Positions 54,183-63,997 are shown, counted from the stretch's first letter. The stretch: DNA of 64,000 bases from Bacillus sp. AFS088145 (GCF_002564465.1 NZ_NUUX01000006.1:1-64000), one strand, 5' to 3'. Made by a program: numbers and translations. The notes: generated by a model not told the origin, from the letters alone.

Positions 54183-55649
54183 ATGGAAATTCATTTAGTT
54201 GCAAAAGATGAGTTAGAAGCTTCAGGGATTCGGTGGGTCGTGGAGTCGCACTTTACTGGTATTAACCTTGTTTCTTGGAAAACGATGGGAGATTTTGAAA
54301 AGGCTATTCAAAAGCAGCAGCCTGACCTTGTCATATTTGATATGGATCATTGGAAAAATGAGAGTGAAAGATTTGGTGATTTAATCCAAAAATTTTCAAT
54401 TCGTTGGTTAGGTATTTCATCCGAGCGAATTTTTCAAACTGCCTATCTTGCATTACAATATCGAGCGGAGGATGTATTGTTTCGCCCGTTTTCTCCTACT
54501 GATTTAATTAAGCATATTCAACAATTACGCTATCAAATTCGTAATAAAGAAAGATACTTTACTAGAAACATTAATGAAGAAATAAACCCATTTAATATAG
54601 ATTATCCTGACCTTTTTTTGAATGAACGAATGTATGATGGTCCGATTACGATGGTTGCATTTTTGACACCAAATTCAGGGACACTTCCTCTTGTCTATAA
54701 AGCATTAGAACGAAATCCTTTTACCGGGAAAAATCGTTTATTTGTAGGTTCTGACTTTATTTTATGCGTACATGAAGTCGATGAAGTGTTATTGCAGGAC
54801 GAATATAATGCATTTCTTGCTCGTTGGAAAGAAATGATGGATGAGCCTCTTGCAATCGTAATGAAAATCGGATCTCAGGAGGAAACACTAAAAGATATTT
54901 TCGAGCAAACACTTCAGCTAACAAGGAGAATCTTCTTTGAAGGTTATGATATTATTTTGGCTGAAAACGAACCAATGCCATTTCAAGAGAAGGATCCATT
55001 TCTTACACCTCTAGAGCAACGTCACTGGATTGAAATGCTAGAAAAAAGAGATGCAAAAGCAATTCGAAACTGGATGGAACGAGAATTTTTAACCTTTCAG
55101 CAGCCTTACCCAGATCCAGAAATTGTTCGAATTCGATTAACAAGTGTACTTGCACAAATAAGAAGATATATGAAATCAAATAATCTTCAAAATGCATCAT
55201 GGGAAGGTACTTATTATGACATTTTCCAAAAAATTGTACATGGACCAATCATCTATCAAATTGTTCAAGAATTGCTTGATTTTACTACAAGTCTATTACT
55301 TCAAGGGCATGATTCTTCCCAAGAAGGCCATCGTACATTAGTTGAGAAAACAAGGGAGTTGATTGAATCGAATTATTGGGATGCCGGATGGAGTTTAACG
55401 GATTGCGCTGATGCACTCCGGATTAATAAAAGCACACTTAGCCGTCGCTTTGCGGCCGAATCAAATCATTCGTTTAGAGAGACGCTCCATGAAGTGCGAA
55501 TTAGAGAAGCAAAACGATTATTAGATGAAACGGACTTACCACTAGATGAAATTTCAAGATTAATTGGCTATTCTCACCAATCATATTTTAATGCAAAGTT
55601 TAAACAACTTGAGGGGTGTACTCCTTTAGTTTATAGATCAGGATTATAA
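54183..55649 (+). CDS. AraC-family regulator with a degenerate receiver domain
   Basis: The 488-residue protein starts with a receiver-like fold (1-115) in which the phosphoacceptor Asp position is kept (LVIFDMDHW) but the acidic pair reads AKDE, the usual Thr is Ser in GISSE, and the conserved Lys is Arg in VLFRPFSP. A long middle region (about 120-380) of unknown fold follows, then an AraC double helix-turn-helix ending LIGYSHQSYFNAKFKQLEGC and TPLVYR. The receiver is probably not phosphorylated in the normal way, and no kinase gene is near. It may control the amine oxidase gene that follows 183 bp later. Confidence 0.8.
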   Translation: MEIHLVAKDELEASGIRWVVESHFTGINLVSWKTMGDFEKAIQKQQPDLVIFDMDHWKNESERFGDLIQKFSIRWLGISSERIFQTAYLALQYRAEDVLFRPFSPTDLIKHIQQLRYQIRNKERYFTRNINEEINPFNIDYPDLFLNERMYDGPITMVAFLTPNSGTLPLVYKALERNPFTGKNRLFVGSDFILCVHEVDEVLLQDEYNAFLARWKEMMDEPLAIVMKIGSQEETLKDIFEQTLQLTRRIFFEGYDIILAENEPMPFQEKDPFLTPLEQRHWIEMLEKRDAKAIRNWMEREFLTFQQPYPDPEIVRIRLTSVLAQIRRYMKSNNLQNASWEGTYYDIFQKIVHGPIIYQIVQELLDFTTSLLLQGHDSSQEGHRTLVEKTRELIESNYWDAGWSLTDCADALRINKSTLSRRFAAESNHSFRETLHEVRIREAKRLLDETDLPLDEISRLIGYSHQSYFNAKFKQLEGCTPLVYRSGL

Positions 55650-55654
55650 AAGAA

Positions 55655-55687
55655 ACGGTTCAGTTTAGGCTGAACTGTTTTTTTTTA
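55655..55687 (+). terminator. Terminator after the AraC-type regulator gene
   Basis: ACGGTTCAG and CTGAACTGT pair around TTTAGG, followed by TTTTTTTTT. A near-copy follows the next gene at 57347-57377. Confidence 0.85.
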
Positions 55688-55832
55688 TGAATCTATTTAA
55701 CTAAGAATCATTGATGAATTAGTAGAGAAATAAAACAAATGGCCTAGAAGTAACGTGACAAAAGGATAATTCTAAATAAAAGATATTATGAATAAATTTT
55801 AAGAATGATAACTTTAGAAAGAGTTGATTTTT

Positions 55833-57293
55833 ATGAACTCAAGAATAAAACTTCCAACGAATCAAATGATATCGATTATTCGAAATGGACTAGAAAAAAC
55901 AAATAGTCAAAAGCGAATAACGATCGTTGGCGCAGGAATGTCAGGATTAGTTGCTGCATCCTTATTAAAAAAAGTAGGTCATATTGTAACAATTTTAGAA
56001 GCAACAGGGCGACTAGGAGGAAGGGTTTACACAAAAAGAAAGCCGTTTATTGCGGGCCAATATCTTGAAATGGGAGCTATGCGAATTCCATCGACTCATT
56101 CGCTAGTTTTTGAGTATATTAAAAAATTTAATTTACCTGTAAATGAATTTATTAATACTACACCGAATGATTTAATTTACGTAAACGATATTAAATTAAC
56201 TCAAAAAGAAAATGAAACGAATCCTGATTTATTGGGCTTTCCAGTAAATCCCTCAGAAAAAGGATTAAATGCTGATCAATTAATAGAAAAAGCCATTAAA
56301 CCTTTATTAGAATTTATAAGTCAAAATCCAGATAAAAATTGGGAAACTGTTGTTAAATATTATGATAAGTATTCAATGGATGCATTTTTAAGATATAATC
56401 CTGTAGGACAATCGTTGTCACCAGATGCAATCGAGCTTATTAAAGTTATCCAAGGTTCGAGAGGATTTCCAGAGCTAGGTTTTACTTCAATTTTAAGAGA
56501 ATTTACAGTCCTATTTTCTAAAGATATAAAGCTTTACGAAATTACTGGTGGAAATGATCAATTACCATATTCTTTCTTACCTGAATTAAAGGAAAATCTT
56601 TTCTTTGGACAGAGATTGATAGGAATTATACAAGAAAGTAATCAAGTTACAATACAAACAGAAAATGTAAATAGTTTTGAAAAGTTTCAACTATCCAGTG
56701 ATTTTGCAATCATTACGATTCCATTTTCTGTTTTAAACTTTGTTCAAGTTGTTCCACCGAATACTTTTTCCTACAATAAGTGGAAAGCGATACGAACGCT
56801 TCATTACTTGGCATCCACTAAAATAGGTCTACAATTTAAATCAAGATTTTGGGAAAAGTATGGTCAGTTCGGCGGTAAAACAACCACAGATTTACCAATC
56901 CGATTTTCTTATTTTCCAAGTAACCAGTTAGGTTCTGAAGGTCCAGGTGTGTTACTGGCCAGTTATACATGGGAGGATGCTGCCTTATATTGGGATAGTT
57001 TGTCAGAAGAAGATCGGATAAGATATGCATTAAGAGACTTGGCAACAATTTATGGAAATCAAGTATATACAGAGTTTATTACAGGTACTTCGCACAGTTG
57101 GACGCAAGATCCTTTTGCAGCGGGAGCTCTGTCAATGGGTAAGCCTGAACAGGAAATTGATTTAGGACCATATATTCCTACACCAGAAGGAAGAGTACAC
57201 TTTGCTGGGGAACATACTTCATCAATCCCTGGTTGGATAGAAGGTGCTATTGAATCTGGAATTAGGGTTGCTTTGGAAGTTAATAATGCTTAA
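55833..57293 (+). CDS. Flavin amine oxidase / L-amino acid oxidase
   Basis: I start at ATG 55833 (a TTG lies at 55824). The 486-residue protein has the FAD motif ITIVGAGMSGLVAASLLKK with the Glu of TILEATGRLGGRVYT, and the FAD-closing segment GRVHFAGEHTSSIPGWIEGAIESG typical of monoamine and L-amino acid oxidases. It would oxidise an amine or amino acid to the imine, with release of H2O2 and ammonia. It has no signal peptide, so it is cytoplasmic. Precise substrate unknown; family assignment is firm. Confidence 0.85.
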   Translation: MNSRIKLPTNQMISIIRNGLEKTNSQKRITIVGAGMSGLVAASLLKKVGHIVTILEATGRLGGRVYTKRKPFIAGQYLEMGAMRIPSTHSLVFEYIKKFNLPVNEFINTTPNDLIYVNDIKLTQKENETNPDLLGFPVNPSEKGLNADQLIEKAIKPLLEFISQNPDKNWETVVKYYDKYSMDAFLRYNPVGQSLSPDAIELIKVIQGSRGFPELGFTSILREFTVLFSKDIKLYEITGGNDQLPYSFLPELKENLFFGQRLIGIIQESNQVTIQTENVNSFEKFQLSSDFAIITIPFSVLNFVQVVPPNTFSYNKWKAIRTLHYLASTKIGLQFKSRFWEKYGQFGGKTTTDLPIRFSYFPSNQLGSEGPGVLLASYTWEDAALYWDSLSEEDRIRYALRDLATIYGNQVYTEFITGTSHSWTQDPFAAGALSMGKPEQEIDLGPYIPTPEGRVHFAGEHTSSIPGWIEGAIESGIRVALEVNNA

Positions 57294-57346
57294 TGACTTT
57301 ATGGAAAATATAAAGTTAAACTATTTCTCTTTTAGAAATATAAAGA

Positions 57347-57377
57347 AACAGTTCAGTTTATGCTGAGCTGTTTTTTT
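57347..57377 (+). terminator. Terminator after the amine oxidase gene
   Basis: CAGTTCAG and CTGAGCTG pair (one G-T) around TTTATG, then TTTTTTT. It is similar to the hairpin at 55655-55687. Confidence 0.82.
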
Positions 57378-57494
57378 AAATCCGTTTTTTAAATTATTAG
57401 AGGAATTAAAAAACATCTTCATAATTATCTTTTTTCTATTGATTACTTATTATAAAATTAAATTTTGTGTAGAAAAATGAAAGGGGTTGCAACT

Positions 57495-58022
57495 ATGTAC
57501 GAATGGAACAAATTACTTTTAGTTGGAGAACAAGATGGGGTTAAAGGAGATTTTAATACATTAACTTCTATGATGAATTATGTAAGATATACAACTTTGG
57601 AAGCTATTAAAGATATTACAGTGGAGGAGTTAGATTATTTGCACACCCCAACAGGTAATACCATTGGGATGTTATTAACTCATATGGCAGGAGTTGAGTA
57701 TTGGTATCAGCTTAATACATTTGAAAATCGAGATTTAAATTCGGAAGAAGAAGAGAAATGGTTACCTGGTTTAGATTTAGATGATCAGGCTAGAGAGACA
57801 ATTAAAGGTAATAATGCAGACCATTATATTAATCTTTTAAACTCGGTTCGAGAAGAAACTTATGCAAAATTTAATACACTTTCAGATGAGTGGTTATATG
57901 AGCAGACAGAGTTTGGAAGAGATAAAGCTACAAATTATTTTAAATGGTTTCATGTATTTGAGGACGAAATCAATCACCGTGGCCAAATCAGAATGATCCG
58001 TAAATTATTTAAAAATGCTTAA
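57495..58022 (+). CDS. DinB-family protein
   Basis: I start at ATG 57495 after AAAGGGG. The 175-residue protein has the four-helix DinB layout with the metal-binding histidines in LLTHMAGVEYWYQ and FEDEINHRGQIRMIRKL. The YVRYTTLEAIKDITVEELDY opening also fits. DinB-like proteins are small, mostly thiol-transferase-like or uncharacterised in Bacillus. It stands alone with its own terminator. Confidence 0.87.
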   Translation: MYEWNKLLLVGEQDGVKGDFNTLTSMMNYVRYTTLEAIKDITVEELDYLHTPTGNTIGMLLTHMAGVEYWYQLNTFENRDLNSEEEEKWLPGLDLDDQARETIKGNNADHYINLLNSVREETYAKFNTLSDEWLYEQTEFGRDKATNYFKWFHVFEDEINHRGQIRMIRKLFKNA

Positions 58023-58356
58023 AAATAGCCTGTATCGTCGAATTATTAATCGATGATACAGGCTTAAATTTTAGATTTTCCCCGTCTTTTCTTTCATATT
58101 AACTAGTATCGTTCGTTAATACATTCCTATCCAATTGTCAGAGTTAGAATATGCTAATTCTCAATTATGTTCAATTTCTTTTCCATAGTTTTCATTTTAA
58201 ATAGACTAATTAATTAGTAAAAAATGAGATAGTTTATAAAAATACAAATTAAAGTTAAGGAATGTGAAATGAAATATAAAATAATCATTATTTTATAATA
58301 AAATATCGGAAAATTCGTGTTAGACTGAAAATATCACATCAAGGGGGTATTAAATT
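58023..58356. promoter_or_regulatory. hut leader region with a 23-bp palindrome
   Basis: A terminator at 58026-58072 ends the DinB gene. Farther on, TATAAAATAAT (58275-58285), a C, and ATTATTTTATA (58287-58297) form a perfect palindrome that overlaps TATAAT at 58294-58299, about 60 bp before hutU. This could be a regulator site or a coincidence of AT-rich DNA. No HutP-like gene or antiterminator structure was seen. Confidence 0.5.
58026..58072 (+). terminator. Terminator after the DinB gene
   Basis: AGCCTGTATCGTCGA and TCGATGATACAGGCT form a long stem with one mismatch, followed by TAAATTTT. Confidence 0.8.
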
Positions 58357-60033
58357 ATGAATACGGTTACAGTCGATAAAGTAGTTAGATATAGAGGTAC
58401 GGAATTAAATACAAAAGGTTGGCAACAAGAAGCAGTTCTTCGTATGTTAATGAATAATTTAGATCAAGATGTAGCAGAGCGTCCAGAGGATCTTGTTGTA
58501 TATGGTGGAATTGGTAAAGCAGCTCGTAATTGGGAGTGCTTCGATGCGATTGTTGATTCATTAAAGAATTTAGAAAATGATGAAACATTATTAGTTCAAT
58601 CTGGTAAACCAGTAGCGATTTTTAAATCTCATACTGATGCGCCACGTGTTTTAATTGCTAACTCAAATCTAGTACCTGCTTTTGCTAATTGGGATACTTT
58701 CCACGAATTAGATAAAAAAGGTTTAATGATGTACGGTCAAATGACAGCAGGTAGCTGGATTTATATCGGTTCTCAAGGTATTGTTCAAGGAACTTATGAA
58801 ACATTTGCTGAATTAGCAAAACAACATTTCAATGGCACACTTGCAGGTACAATTACTGTTACTGCTGGTCTTGGTGGAATGGGTGGAGCTCAACCACTTG
58901 CTGTTACAATGAATGGCGGAGTTTGTATCGGAATCGATGTAGATGAAACTAGAATCGATCGTCGTATTGAAACTAGATATACAGATGTAAAAACAGATTC
59001 ATTAGATGAGGCAATTCGTCTAGCTGAAGAAGCGAAAAAAGAAGGAAAAGCATTATCAATCGGTCTTGTAGGAAATGCAGCTGATATTTTACCAGAAATG
59101 ATTGCTAGAAACTTTATACCAGAAGTATTAACTGACCAAACTTCAGCACATGATCCATTAAACGGTTATACACCATCAGGAATGTCATTAGAAGAAGCTG
59201 CAGAATTAAGAGCTTCAAATCCAGAACTTTATGTTTCTCGTTCAAAAGCTTCAATGGCAACTCATGTAAAAGCAATGCTTGAAATGATGGAAAAAGGATC
59301 TGTGACATTTGATTACGGTAATAATATCCGTCAAGTTGCGAAGGATGAAGGAGTAGAAAATGCATTTGATTTCCCAGGATTCGTTCCGGCTTATATTCGT
59401 CCACAATTCTGTGAAGGTAAAGGACCTTTCCGTTGGGTAGCATTATCAGGTGATCCTGAAGATATTTACAAAACTGACCAAGCTATTTTACGTGAATTTG
59501 CTGATAATGAGCATTTATGTAATTGGATTCGTATGGCTCAGGAGAAAGTTCAATTCCAAGGTTTACCTTCTCGTATTTGCTGGTTAGGTTATGGAGAGCG
59601 CGCTCGTTTCGGTAAAATCTTAAATGACATGGTTGCAAGTGGTGAATTAAAAGCTCCAATCGTAATTGGACGTGATCACTTAGATTCAGGTTCTGTAGCA
59701 TCTCCAAATCGTGAAACTGAAAGCATGATGGATGGATCAGATGCAGTAGCTGACTGGCCAATCTTAAATGCAATGATTAATGCAGTTGGTGGAGCTACTT
59801 GGGTATCAGTTCACCATGGTGGTGGAGTAGGAATGGGTTACTCTTTACACGCTGGTGTTGTAATTGTTGCAGATGGTACGAAAGAAGCAGAAGCACGCAT
59901 TGAACGCGTATTAACAACAGATCCTGGAATGGGTGTAGTTCGTCACGCTGATGCGGGTTATGAGCTAGCTAAACAAACTGCTCGTGAAAGAGGAGTAAAT
60001 ATTCCAATGCTTGATAAAGGGACTGATAAGTAA
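58357..60033 (+). CDS. hutU: Urocanate hydratase
   Basis: The 558-residue enzyme converts urocanate to imidazolone propionate, the second step of histidine breakdown. Landmarks are the NAD-binding [17 protein letters not shown] and [13 protein letters not shown] segments and the active-site Cys in [19 protein letters not shown]. Length is normal. AAGGGGGT precedes the ATG. It overlaps hutI by one base. The usual neighbour hutH is not in this window. Confidence 0.96.
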   Translation: MNTVTVDKVVRYRGTELNTKGWQQEAVLRMLMNNLDQDVAERPEDLVVYGGIGKAARNWECFDAIVDSLKNLENDETLLVQSGKPVAIFKSHTDAPRVLIANSNLVPAFANWDTFHELDKKGLMMYGQMTAGSWIYIGSQGIVQGTYETFAELAKQHFNGTLAGTITVTAGLGGMGGAQPLAVTMNGGVCIGIDVDETRIDRRIETRYTDVKTDSLDEAIRLAEEAKKEGKALSIGLVGNAADILPEMIARNFIPEVLTDQTSAHDPLNGYTPSGMSLEEAAELRASNPELYVSRSKASMATHVKAMLEMMEKGSVTFDYGNNIRQVAKDEGVENAFDFPGFVPAYIRPQFCEGKGPFRWVALSGDPEDIYKTDQAILREFADNEHLCNWIRMAQEKVQFQGLPSRICWLGYGERARFGKILNDMVASGELKAPIVIGRDHLDSGSVASPNRETESMMDGSDAVADWPILNAMINAVGGATWVSVHHGGGVGMGYSLHAGVVIVADGTKEAEARIERVLTTDPGMGVVRHADAGYELAKQTARERGVNIPMLDKGTDK

Positions 60034-61289
60034 TGACAAAACCAATTTGGATAAAAAATGCAGCTCAATTAGCAACGCTTGCTTCTGAAGTGAAAGGACC
60101 TCGCTCAAAGGAAGCAATGTCAGAGCTTGGTTTAATTGAAGACGGTAGCTTATGGATTGAAGATGGAGTAATCCAAGCTGTTGGTACAACAAAAGAAATT
60201 CAAGATCGTTATGCAGAAAAAATTCATGAAGCAGAATTAGTTGATGCATCAAATCAACTTATTACTCCTGGTCTAGTGGATCCCCATACACATGTAGTGT
60301 ATGGTGGAAGCCGTGAGCGTGAATTTGAAATGCGTCTTGAAGGTGCAACATATATGGATATTATGAATGCGGGTGGCGGGATTCATGCGACTGCCCGCAT
60401 GACTCGTGAAGCGACTGAAGAAGAATTGATGGCACAAACGATGCGTCGTCTAGATTCATTCATTGCACATGGCGTTACAACTGTAGAAAGTAAGAGCGGT
60501 TATGGTATGGATTTAGAAACCGAGTTAAAGCAGTTAAGAGTGATGAAAAAATTGAAATATATGCATGCAGTTGAATTGGTTCCTACTTTTATGGGTGCAC
60601 ATGCAGTGCCAAAAGAGTTTAAAGGACGAGAAGACGAATTTGTTGATCACTTAATTAACGACATGCTACCAATCATCGCAGAAGAAAAACTAGCTGATTT
60701 TAATGATGTATTCTGCGAAAAAGGTGTATTTACGCCAGAACAATCAGAGCGAATCTTAGAAGCAGGTAAGAAATATGATCTAATTCCAAAAATTCATGCT
60801 GATGAAATTGAACCGTATGGCGGAGCGGAATTAGCAGCAAAAGTTGGTGCTATTTCAGCCGAGCATTTATTAAAAGCTTCTGATGAAGGCATTGCTGCAA
60901 TGGCTAAATCAGGTACAATTGCTTGTCTTTTACCTGCAACAGCACTTTATTTACGTGAAGATGCTGCAAAAGGTAGAAAAATGATTGATGAAGGGGTAGC
61001 TGTAGCCATTTCAACTGACTGTAATCCAGGTTCTTCACCAACAACGTCGATGCCGCTTGTTATGAATTTAGCTTGTATTTCGATGAGACTTACTCCAGCT
61101 GAAAGCTTAACGGCAGCAACATACAACGCTGCGTGTGCTATTAATCGCCAAGATAAAGTTGGTTCTCTTGAAGTTGGAAAGCAAGCAGACATTGTATTAT
61201 GGAATGTTAAAAACTACCAAGAATTACAATATTTATTTGGTGTAAACCATGTAAAATCAGTTTGGAAAAAAGGCGTTAAGATTGTGTAA
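60033..61289 (+). CDS. hutI: Imidazolonepropionase
   Basis: The 418-residue enzyme opens the imidazolone ring to give formiminoglutamate. The amidohydrolase metal motif is PHTHVVYGGSRE, with further ligands in IPKIHADEIEPYGG, ISAEHLLKAS and AISTDCNPGSS. Start ATG overlaps the hutU stop (TAATG), indicating coupling. All active residues are present. Confidence 0.95.
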   Translation: MTKPIWIKNAAQLATLASEVKGPRSKEAMSELGLIEDGSLWIEDGVIQAVGTTKEIQDRYAEKIHEAELVDASNQLITPGLVDPHTHVVYGGSREREFEMRLEGATYMDIMNAGGGIHATARMTREATEEELMAQTMRRLDSFIAHGVTTVESKSGYGMDLETELKQLRVMKKLKYMHAVELVPTFMGAHAVPKEFKGREDEFVDHLINDMLPIIAEEKLADFNDVFCEKGVFTPEQSERILEAGKKYDLIPKIHADEIEPYGGAELAAKVGAISAEHLLKASDEGIAAMAKSGTIACLLPATALYLREDAAKGRKMIDEGVAVAISTDCNPGSSPTTSMPLVMNLACISMRLTPAESLTAATYNAACAINRQDKVGSLEVGKQADIVLWNVKNYQELQYLFGVNHVKSVWKKGVKIV

Positions 61290-61360
61290 TTAGCAGCAGA
61301 TAATGATAAATATTTGGGGGTCCCTTCTGATAAAAATTTAAATAGGAGGAACTAGCATTA

Positions 61361-62668
61361 ATGAAAAATAATTATAGATTCTTTATCATTTTTATGATCA
61401 TTATGATCACGATTGTTAATTATATTGACCGTGGTGCAATTGCGTATGCACAGGCAGAGATCATTAAAGAATTTGGACTAAGTCCCATAAGTTGGGGTGA
61501 GATCCTAGGTTATTTTGGATATGGTTATATATTCGGGGCATTATTTGGTGGAGCTTTCGCCGACAAAAAAGGACCTAAATTTATGTGGTTACTTGCCGCA
61601 ACAACCTGGTCAATTTTTGAAATAGGCACTGTATTTGCTGGACATTTAGGTGCAACTTTATTTGGTGGATCAGCTTTAGCTGGATTTGCAGTATTCCGAG
61701 TATTATTTGGACTTGCAGAAGGGCCTACCCTCTCAACAATGAATAAAACAATGGCTAACTGGGTTTCTCCGAAAGAAAGAGGGTTTGCAGTTGCGCTTGG
61801 TTTAGTAGGTACACCAGTAGGAGCACTGATTACTGCACCAATCGTAGTTGCTCTATTATCAGTTGCAAATTGGAAATTGACGTTTATTATTCTTGGAGTA
61901 GTTGGTTTAATTTGGGCATTTATTTGGTCTAAAGTATTTACAAATTTACCAGAAGAAAATCCAAACGTCACAAAACAAGAACTTGAAATCATCCGTTTGA
62001 ATAATCCAGTTAGTGGAAAAAGTGAACAAGAATCTACACCGTGGTATTATTTTTTCAAAAATCCTACTCTAGTAATGAATGCAATTGGTTATTTTGCCTT
62101 TTTATATGTAAATATATTATTACTTACTTGGACGCCAAAATATTTACAAGATGAATTCGGTTTCTCTTTAGCATCATTAGGATTAGTTGGAATGATTCCA
62201 TGGATTGGAGCTATTTTTACAGGATTATTAGGTGGAAAAATATCAGATTCACTTCTTAGAAAAACAGGGAATTTACGAATTGCTAGATCTTGGTTCACAG
62301 TCATTTCATTATTCTTTACTGCAATTTGTTTCATGCTAATTCCGACAGTTCAAAGTGCTACATCAGTCTTAATCTTAATGTGTATTGGTAATGCTTTTAA
62401 CTATTTACCAAACTCGATTTATTGGACAGTAGTATTAGATACAGAACCTAAAAAAGCTGGAACATTTGGTGGCGTAACACATTTCATCGCAAACCTAGCT
62501 ACAATTATTGCACCAACCTTAACAGGTAGCCTAGTAGCAAAACATGGATATAGTGCAATGTTTATCGCAGCATCTATCGCAGTAACATTAGGTATGGTTG
62601 CCATGATCTTTGTTAAACCGGGGAAACGAGTACAAACTGCGCGACCTTCGAATGATCTTGCGGGTTAA
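61361..62668 (+). CDS. MFS transporter of the anion:cation symporter type, next to hut genes
   Basis: The 435-residue protein has 12 membrane helices and features of the ACS/ACS-like MFS group: NYIDRGAIAYAQAEI at helix 1, GGAFADKKGPKFMW after helix 2 and FGLAEGPTLSTMNKTMANWV in helix 4-5. It follows hutI by 71 bp. In B. subtilis the hut operon ends with hutM, an APC permease; this is an unrelated family. The likely substrate is histidine, urocanate or another acid, by context only. TAGGAGG lies before the ATG. Confidence 0.82.
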   Translation: MKNNYRFFIIFMIIMITIVNYIDRGAIAYAQAEIIKEFGLSPISWGEILGYFGYGYIFGALFGGAFADKKGPKFMWLLAATTWSIFEIGTVFAGHLGATLFGGSALAGFAVFRVLFGLAEGPTLSTMNKTMANWVSPKERGFAVALGLVGTPVGALITAPIVVALLSVANWKLTFIILGVVGLIWAFIWSKVFTNLPEENPNVTKQELEIIRLNNPVSGKSEQESTPWYYFFKNPTLVMNAIGYFAFLYVNILLLTWTPKYLQDEFGFSLASLGLVGMIPWIGAIFTGLLGGKISDSLLRKTGNLRIARSWFTVISLFFTAICFMLIPTVQSATSVLILMCIGNAFNYLPNSIYWTVVLDTEPKKAGTFGGVTHFIANLATIIAPTLTGSLVAKHGYSAMFIAASIAVTLGMVAMIFVKPGKRVQTARPSNDLAG

Positions 62669-62675
62669 TAAAATG

Positions 62676-62713
62676 AAAAAAGAGAAATTGTTTCGGCAAT
62701 TTCTCTTTTTTTG
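62676..62713 (+). terminator. Terminator after the hut-linked transporter
   Basis: AAAAAGAGAAATTG and CAATTTCTCTTTTT form a perfect stem around TTTCGG, with TTTTTTTG after. Confidence 0.88.
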
Positions 62714-62822
62714 CTTTAAATATTCCTTCCAATTATTGGTATGAAACATAAATCGCTTTAAGTTCTAACAAATTTTATAGCTTATTAAAATAGTAATACC
62801 ATAAAAATAGGGGTGATTATAG

Positions 62823-63083
62823 TTGAAAAACAGAAGGCGTAATACTCCATATTTTACGTTTTTAGCTTGGGCATCTTTCTCTATTTTTAGCGTTTTAACT
62901 TTTATCGGACTTTATCATTTAGAAGAACCATTGTATGTAAAAGGGTATTATTTAATGGGGGCTATTGGAATTATTGTATCGTCATTTATGGTTGCAAAAG
63001 TTACACGTGATAACCAAGAAGATATGGAAGACGAGCAATTTGAAGAAGTTAAAAAGGGGAAAAATGAAAAAATAGAAAGTTAA
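62823..63083 (+). CDS. YiaA/YiaB-type two-helix membrane protein
   Basis: The start is TTG 62823, with AGGGGTGAT upstream. The 86-residue protein has two membrane helices (about 10-32 and 42-60) in the YiaA/B pattern: PYFTFLAWASFSIFSVLTFIGLY, LEEPLYVKGYYLMGAI and VAKVTRDN at the end of the second helix. A charged tail of 20 residues follows. Function unknown. Confidence 0.75.
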   Translation: MKNRRRNTPYFTFLAWASFSIFSVLTFIGLYHLEEPLYVKGYYLMGAIGIIVSSFMVAKVTRDNQEDMEDEQFEEVKKGKNEKIES

Positions 63084-63176
63084 TAGATTTTAATTCAGTC
63101 GCTATAGCGGCTATTTTTGTTTAGAAAAGAATTTTTTTAATAAAGAGAATCGAACTTCAAAAAGGAATTAATGAAC

Positions 63177-63206
63177 TTGACATGCAACTTTTTAGTTGCT
63201 TATTAT
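63177..63206 (+). promoter_or_regulatory. Promoter of the ArsR-type gene with operator in the spacer
   Basis: TTGACA (63177-63182) and TATTAT (63201-63206) are spaced 18 bp. The spacer is filled by the inverted repeat GCAACT-TTTT-AGTTGC (63184-63199), a good position for an auto-repressor of the ArsR family. Confidence 0.65.
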
Positions 63207-63231
63207 ATTAGTATTAAGGAGGGGGAAAGAA

Positions 63232-63549
63232 ATCGAAAAGGTTTTTAAAGCACTAGCTGATTCAAATCGTCGAAAATTGCTTGATGAGCTCTTCTTGAAT
63301 AACGGTCAATCATTAACTGAATTATGTCAACATCTCGATATGAGTAGACAAGCAGTAACTAAACACCTAATGATATTAGAAGAAGCAAATCTAGTTGTTG
63401 TAGAATGGCATGGTCGAAATAAACTTCACTATCTTAATCCTGTACCGATTAGCGAAATTTCAAAGCGATGGATCAACAAGTATGAACATAATCGCCTAGA
63501 TGCATTAAGTGAATTAAAAAAACTTGAGGAGGATTATAACAATGAATAA
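63232..63549 (+). CDS. ArsR-type winged-helix regulator, apparent ATC start
   Basis: The frame extends back to TTG 63196, but this lies inside the promoter spacer and would put the ribosome site AAGGAGGGGG in coding sequence. ATC 63232, six bases after that site, gives (M)EKVFKALADSNRRKLLDELF, the usual start for this group. The roughly 105-residue protein has the HTH LTELCQHLDMSRQAVTKHLMIL and a short wing ending HYLNPVPISEISKRW, as found in ArsR proteins that regulate AHSA1 partners. Its end overlaps the next gene by 8 bp. Confidence 0.75.
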   Translation: MEKVFKALADSNRRKLLDELFLNNGQSLTELCQHLDMSRQAVTKHLMILEEANLVVVEWHGRNKLHYLNPVPISEISKRWINKYEHNRLDALSELKKLEEDYNNE

Positions 63550-63997
63550 ACCACAATTTGTTTATGTTACATACATCGCAACTACACCTGAAAAACTATG
63601 GGAAGCTTTAACGGGCACTCAATTTACTGAAAAATACTTTTTCGGAACTGCAATTGAATCTGATTGGAAAGTAGGCTCAACGGTTTCTTATTTACGAAAT
63701 GGTGAAGTTACAGATTATGGAACGATTCTAAAATGTGAGCCATATCGTTTACTTTCATTCACATGGAATCATACAAATGATCCAACGAACCGTAAAGAAC
63801 CATCAATCGTCACATTCGTATTGAAAGAATTAGAGTCAACAGTTAGATTAACGCTGAAACATGAAAATCTTGAACCTACTGATTTAGTAGATCGTGATGA
63901 CACGTTTGAAGGATTAAACAATGGCTGGCCAGCAATTTTAAGTAACTTAAAAAGCTTGATTGAAACAGGAAATACATTGCCACCTATTTCAATTTAA
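63542..63997 (+). CDS. AHSA1/SRPBCC-domain protein
   Basis: I start at ATG 63542, after GAGGAGGATTATAAC; it overlaps the ArsR stop. The 151-residue protein has the SRPBCC/AHA1 fold pattern: VYVTYIATTPEKLWEALT at the start and WKVGSTVSYLRNG, TFVLKELESTVRLTLKHENL and LNNGWPAILSNLKSLIETG. The ArsR-SRPBCC pairing is frequent in bacteria. A hydrophobic ligand or polyketide-like molecule is probable but unidentified. The gene ends 3 bp before the window edge. Confidence 0.85.
   Translation: MNKPQFVYVTYIATTPEKLWEALTGTQFTEKYFFGTAIESDWKVGSTVSYLRNGEVTDYGTILKCEPYRLLSFTWNHTNDPTNRKEPSIVTFVLKELESTVRLTLKHENLEPTDLVDRDDTFEGLNNGWPAILSNLKSLIETGNTLPPISI

Noticed and set aside
58300-58356. HutP-type antiterminator leader before hutU
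   Set aside because: Only about 60 bases separate the -10 from the start and no terminator/antiterminator pair is visible.
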